Position numbers and translations under genes: made by a program
Origin: Candidatus Micrarchaeota archaeon CG1_02_55_22
GTDB lineage: Archaea; Micrarchaeota; Micrarchaeia; Norongarragalinales; UBA97
Reading direction: 5' to 3'
NCBI GenBank assembly: GCA_001871595.1
Contig: MNVH01000031.1
Coordinates: forward strand, 1 to 42,849
DNA length: 42,849 nucleotides
Part shown: in pieces, positions 40,800-42,849 of the stretch
Numbering within the stretch: the first letter of the stretch is position 1
Layout of the letters: each line of letters opens with the position of its first letter
Notes under the pieces: generated by a model
What the model saw: the letters and a program-made list of their open reading frames with translations, nothing else
Told to the model about the DNA's origin: nothing
The model's database searches: none

Positions 40800-41479
40800 A
40801 TTTAGAGCGATTAAAGCTTATCTGGCGCTATAATTCTAGGGAATTTTCTGCATATTTTATTCTGGCCCTAGTTCTTCCAATAATTATTCTCGCATTAGAC
40901 CTATTCACGACACAGAGCTGGACTGCTTCAACAGTCTTGTTCTCGGTATTCGCAGGCTTGGGCCTGAATCGCTTCTTTCAGGAATGCCGCAAAATTGACC
41001 GCAAGTTGGATGCACTTAGAGACGTATTACAGCAAGTACGCGTGTGGACGAAACCAATGAAGACGCTGGTTAAAAGAAAGTGGATGCCTCAGCTCAATTG
41101 GCTCGATGGTCAACTTAAGATGGAGCTTGTTGACTTTTTTGGACTTAAAGTATCGCCCCCAAGATATCTAATTCCGCACCCGTTCTCAAAAATACAAGCC
41201 GTATCGATTAAGAATTTAGCAAATATTACTGCTCCAGACAAACAAGCACAGCTTATAGGTTCCATTCAGTCAGTAAACCACAAGATAGATCACCTGAATT
41301 TTATCTTAGCCAAACTCCACGGCAGGGAGGCTATAAGCTCTGAAGAATTGGATGAAATTCGAAGGCTGGTATCCGGGAGTAACCGCGCAGTTCTGCAAAC
41401 GTTAAGAACGGAACTAAAAACGGTTGAAAAAGAGATTACTACTATTCTTAAGAAGTATGATGCTATGAATGCACCGTAA
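40796..41479 (+). CDS. Two-pass membrane protein co-translated with the type I RM operon
   Basis: 227 residues. The ATG overlaps the hsdS stop (ATGA), so it is translationally coupled to it. Two hydrophobic segments (~17-34 and ~42-58) form a hairpin, then a ~170-residue cytoplasmic region with heptad-like helices (IRRLVSGSNRAVL..., LKTVEKEITTILKKY). The gene is visibly more AT-rich than hsdR and hsdM. No enzymatic motif and no family recognised. Its place suggests an accessory part of the restriction system, perhaps membrane tethering, or a recently acquired cargo. Confidence 0.72.
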   Translation: MNLERLKLIWRYNSREFSAYFILALVLPIIILALDLFTTQSWTASTVLFSVFAGLGLNRFFQECRKIDRKLDALRDVLQQVRVWTKPMKTLVKRKWMPQLNWLDGQLKMELVDFFGLKVSPPRYLIPHPFSKIQAVSIKNLANITAPDKQAQLIGSIQSVNHKIDHLNFILAKLHGREAISSEELDEIRRLVSGSNRAVLQTLRTELKTVEKEITTILKKYDAMNAP

Positions 41480-41498
41480 ATGAATCGGGATAGATGGC

Positions 41499-41720
41499 AT
41501 GACTCTTGAACTCAAGAACGGCGAGCGAACAATCTACTGCCCATTCTGCAGCAAGTACGGCGTCAAGGCGTTCTACCGCGCGCCCTTCAAGGGATTCGGC
41601 AAGAGCCGTGGCAGCGGCGTAACGAGCACGTTCTCAACAAAGCACAACGAAGAGTATCACGTTCTCGGAGATTGCCCGAGTTGCAAGGCGAAGAAAGAAG
41701 AGATTAAAAAGAAGCTCTAG
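41499..41720 (+). CDS. Small zinc-ribbon protein
   Basis: 73 residues. Two Cys pairs (IYCPFCSKYG and GDCPSCKAKK) would bind one zinc. Between them lies a basic Gly/Ser-rich loop (FKGFGKSRGSGVTS). The C-terminus is Lys-rich. Possibly a nucleic-acid-binding protein; function not known. It is 19 bp after the membrane-protein gene. A TATA-like AAAAAG inside its 3' end may start the next gene. Confidence 0.68.
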   Translation: MTLELKNGERTIYCPFCSKYGVKAFYRAPFKGFGKSRGSGVTSTFSTKHNEEYHVLGDCPSCKAKKEEIKKKL

Positions 41721-41735
41721 TCCCGAGGCAATCGT

Positions 41736-42641
41736 GTGGTAAATTGGAAACCAATCATACATGAAATGAGCCGCACAGCGTTGATTGGCGCTAAAATCCT
41801 GTTTGGCCTACTTATCTTCGTGTTCATAGGCATTTTATTGTATTCCGGTGGCATCGCTAAAATATACTCATCAGTATACGCAAGTCCTGCAAGCCACTTG
41901 GCACCAAACTTGTGTGATGCTAACCCCGCTACCGCTGCCCGCAATATTATCGAATGGGAGCGCGTTAACATCAACAACGTAATTGGCAAGAGTGACTTAT
42001 GCCTGAAGGTAGCTAGTCTTGATGACGTTTCTTGGACATATCGCAGCCGATGCGGCGCTTGCGGCGAGTTCTCCTATTTATTCACAGACTTAGCAAGGGC
42101 CTGTAATCTTACGGTAATGACCGTCAACAATCCTGGCGAGGACCACCAATGGAATGCAGTCTTAATCAATGGGAGTTGGATTACGGTAGATTCCACTCAG
42201 CCAAATGAGTCACACGCAAACTATGGCTATGACGTACCTGACGACTTCTACGAGAACAACTCGTATGCAGGCGCGTGGGCCAAGAATCTATCATACGTTT
42301 ACGGCGAACTGCCAAATGGCTCGCGCATAGACCTGACTGCACGATATTCGACTACCGGCAATGTCAGCGTGTACATTAATCGCGACGGAGCATTGGTATA
42401 TGTTATCAGTAACTCGTACGTACCTCGCAAGCCTACCGGCCTCAAATGCACGCCGATTAATCATTACTGTAACTTTAACCTCGGTAACACGAGCTACGAG
42501 TTCATAGCCGTAGGACCCGGTTGGTTAGACTACGACTCGGTTCTCGTAAATGTTACCACGAACAGTGCAACGAACATTACGCTTGCACCGACGTTCAGGC
42601 CGTTGGAACGCTGGGGTGCTCTTGCCCAGACGATAGGCTAG
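41736..42641 (+). CDS. Membrane-anchored extracytoplasmic transglutaminase-like protein
   Basis: 301 residues from GTG. One membrane helix (~17-36) anchors a domain outside the cell. The Cys-His-Asp triad of transglutaminase-like proteins is visible: Cys109 in GACGEFSYLFTDLARAC, His137 in DHQWNAVL and Asp152 in ITVDST. The C-terminal ~110 residues are a beta domain rich in N-x-S/T sequons (around ten in the whole protein). It is thus a candidate target of the glycosylation genes upstream. Substrate unknown; such domains often act as proteases or cross-linking enzymes. Confidence 0.82.
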   Translation: MVNWKPIIHEMSRTALIGAKILFGLLIFVFIGILLYSGGIAKIYSSVYASPASHLAPNLCDANPATAARNIIEWERVNINNVIGKSDLCLKVASLDDVSWTYRSRCGACGEFSYLFTDLARACNLTVMTVNNPGEDHQWNAVLINGSWITVDSTQPNESHANYGYDVPDDFYENNSYAGAWAKNLSYVYGELPNGSRIDLTARYSTTGNVSVYINRDGALVYVISNSYVPRKPTGLKCTPINHYCNFNLGNTSYEFIAVGPGWLDYDSVLVNVTTNSATNITLAPTFRPLERWGALAQTIG

Positions 42642-42701
42642 TTGACGACCACCGGCAAGCCACTCTAGCAACCTTTAAAGCTCCAGCGCAATAATTCTGT
42701 T

Positions 42702-42849
42702 ATGGGTGGCTTGTCGGGGCGGAGGAGGTTACTGTTGGCTACGGCCAAGGCCCTGCACGACGCGGGCAAGTACGGTCGCACCGCGCTCGTCAAGACGCTG
42801 TTCGTGCTCTCGCGTGAAGCCGACCTGCCTGGAATCAAGCAATACTCGT
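42702..42849 (+). CDS. 5' end of a gene, possibly Panacea/SocA-like (partial)
   Basis: 49 codons are visible, cut by the window end. The start is the ATG 25-26 nt after TTTAAA (42674-42679). The sequence LLLATAKALHDAG and GRTALVKTLFVLSREADLPG resembles the start of Panacea (SocA/DUF4065)-type domains (…KTxLxKLLFLLxxE…), which are promiscuous antitoxins. The resemblance is to a short stretch only. Confidence 0.4.
   Translation, partial: MGGLSGRRRLLLATAKALHDAGKYGRTALVKTLFVLSREADLPGIKQYS

Noticed and set aside
1-42849. CRISPR arrays
   Set aside because: I saw no regularly spaced direct repeats of 24-37 bp; the only long repeats are protein-coding duplications and the hairpin at 27690.

Overview
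The window is archaeal chromosomal DNA. Evidence: a two-metal type II methionine aminopeptidase, an ABCE1/Rli1 ribosome-recycling ATPase, an archaeal DUF424 protein, a family B DNA polymerase with a C-terminal PCNA-box-like tail, tRNA genes with 37/38 introns and no encoded CCA, and TATA boxes centred about 25-29 nt upstream of many start codons (leaderless mRNAs). The compact layout, many small lineage-specific membrane proteins and a giant surface protein suggest a DPANN-type archaeon (Diapherotrites/Iainarchaeota-like is my guess); the sequence alone does not prove the lineage.

Layout. 1-6640: 3' part of a giant repeat-containing surface protein, followed by a signal-anchored protein and a DUF424 protein. 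7607-8160: a VapBC toxin-antitoxin pair. 8197-11518: nine small membrane proteins of unknown function. 11515-15320: two coiled-coil proteins, a GNAT-like protein, a HerA/FtsK-like protein with a degenerate P-loop, and a protein of unknown class. 15378-21183: family B DNA polymerase interrupted by a homing-endonuclease intein, methionine aminopeptidase and a polytopic membrane protein. 21192-24336 (minus strand): ABCE1, an intron-containing tRNA-Arg(UCG), a RelE-type toxin-antitoxin pair and a P-loop kinase. 24401-32392: surface-glycan region with two tandem GT-C glycosyltransferases, intron-containing tRNA-Arg(CCG), a GT2 polyprenyl-phosphate glycosyltransferase and four overlapping membrane-protein genes. 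32389-34552: SdpI-family protein, PfkB sugar kinase and a DUF4430 lipoprotein. 34545-35524: a possibly frameshifted small gene, intron-containing tRNA-Ser(CGA) and a small basic ORF. 35607-42849: an accessory block with a complete type I restriction-modification operon (hsdR-hsdM-hsdS), a co-translated AT-rich membrane protein, a zinc-ribbon protein, a transglutaminase-like surface protein and the start of a possible Panacea/SocA-type gene.

Genome style. Three divergent gene pairs, and a fourth of tRNA plus gene, are each separated by about 55-64 bp with one A/T box near the midpoint, implying shared bidirectional promoters. Four convergent pairs overlap by exactly 4 bp through CTAG, which supplies a TAG stop on both strands. 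Operon genes commonly overlap by ATGA/GTGA/TTGA. The best candidates for undescribed biology are the pseudo-HerA with its neighbours, the small membrane-protein cluster, the membrane protein fused into the type I RM operon, and these compact regulatory arrangements.
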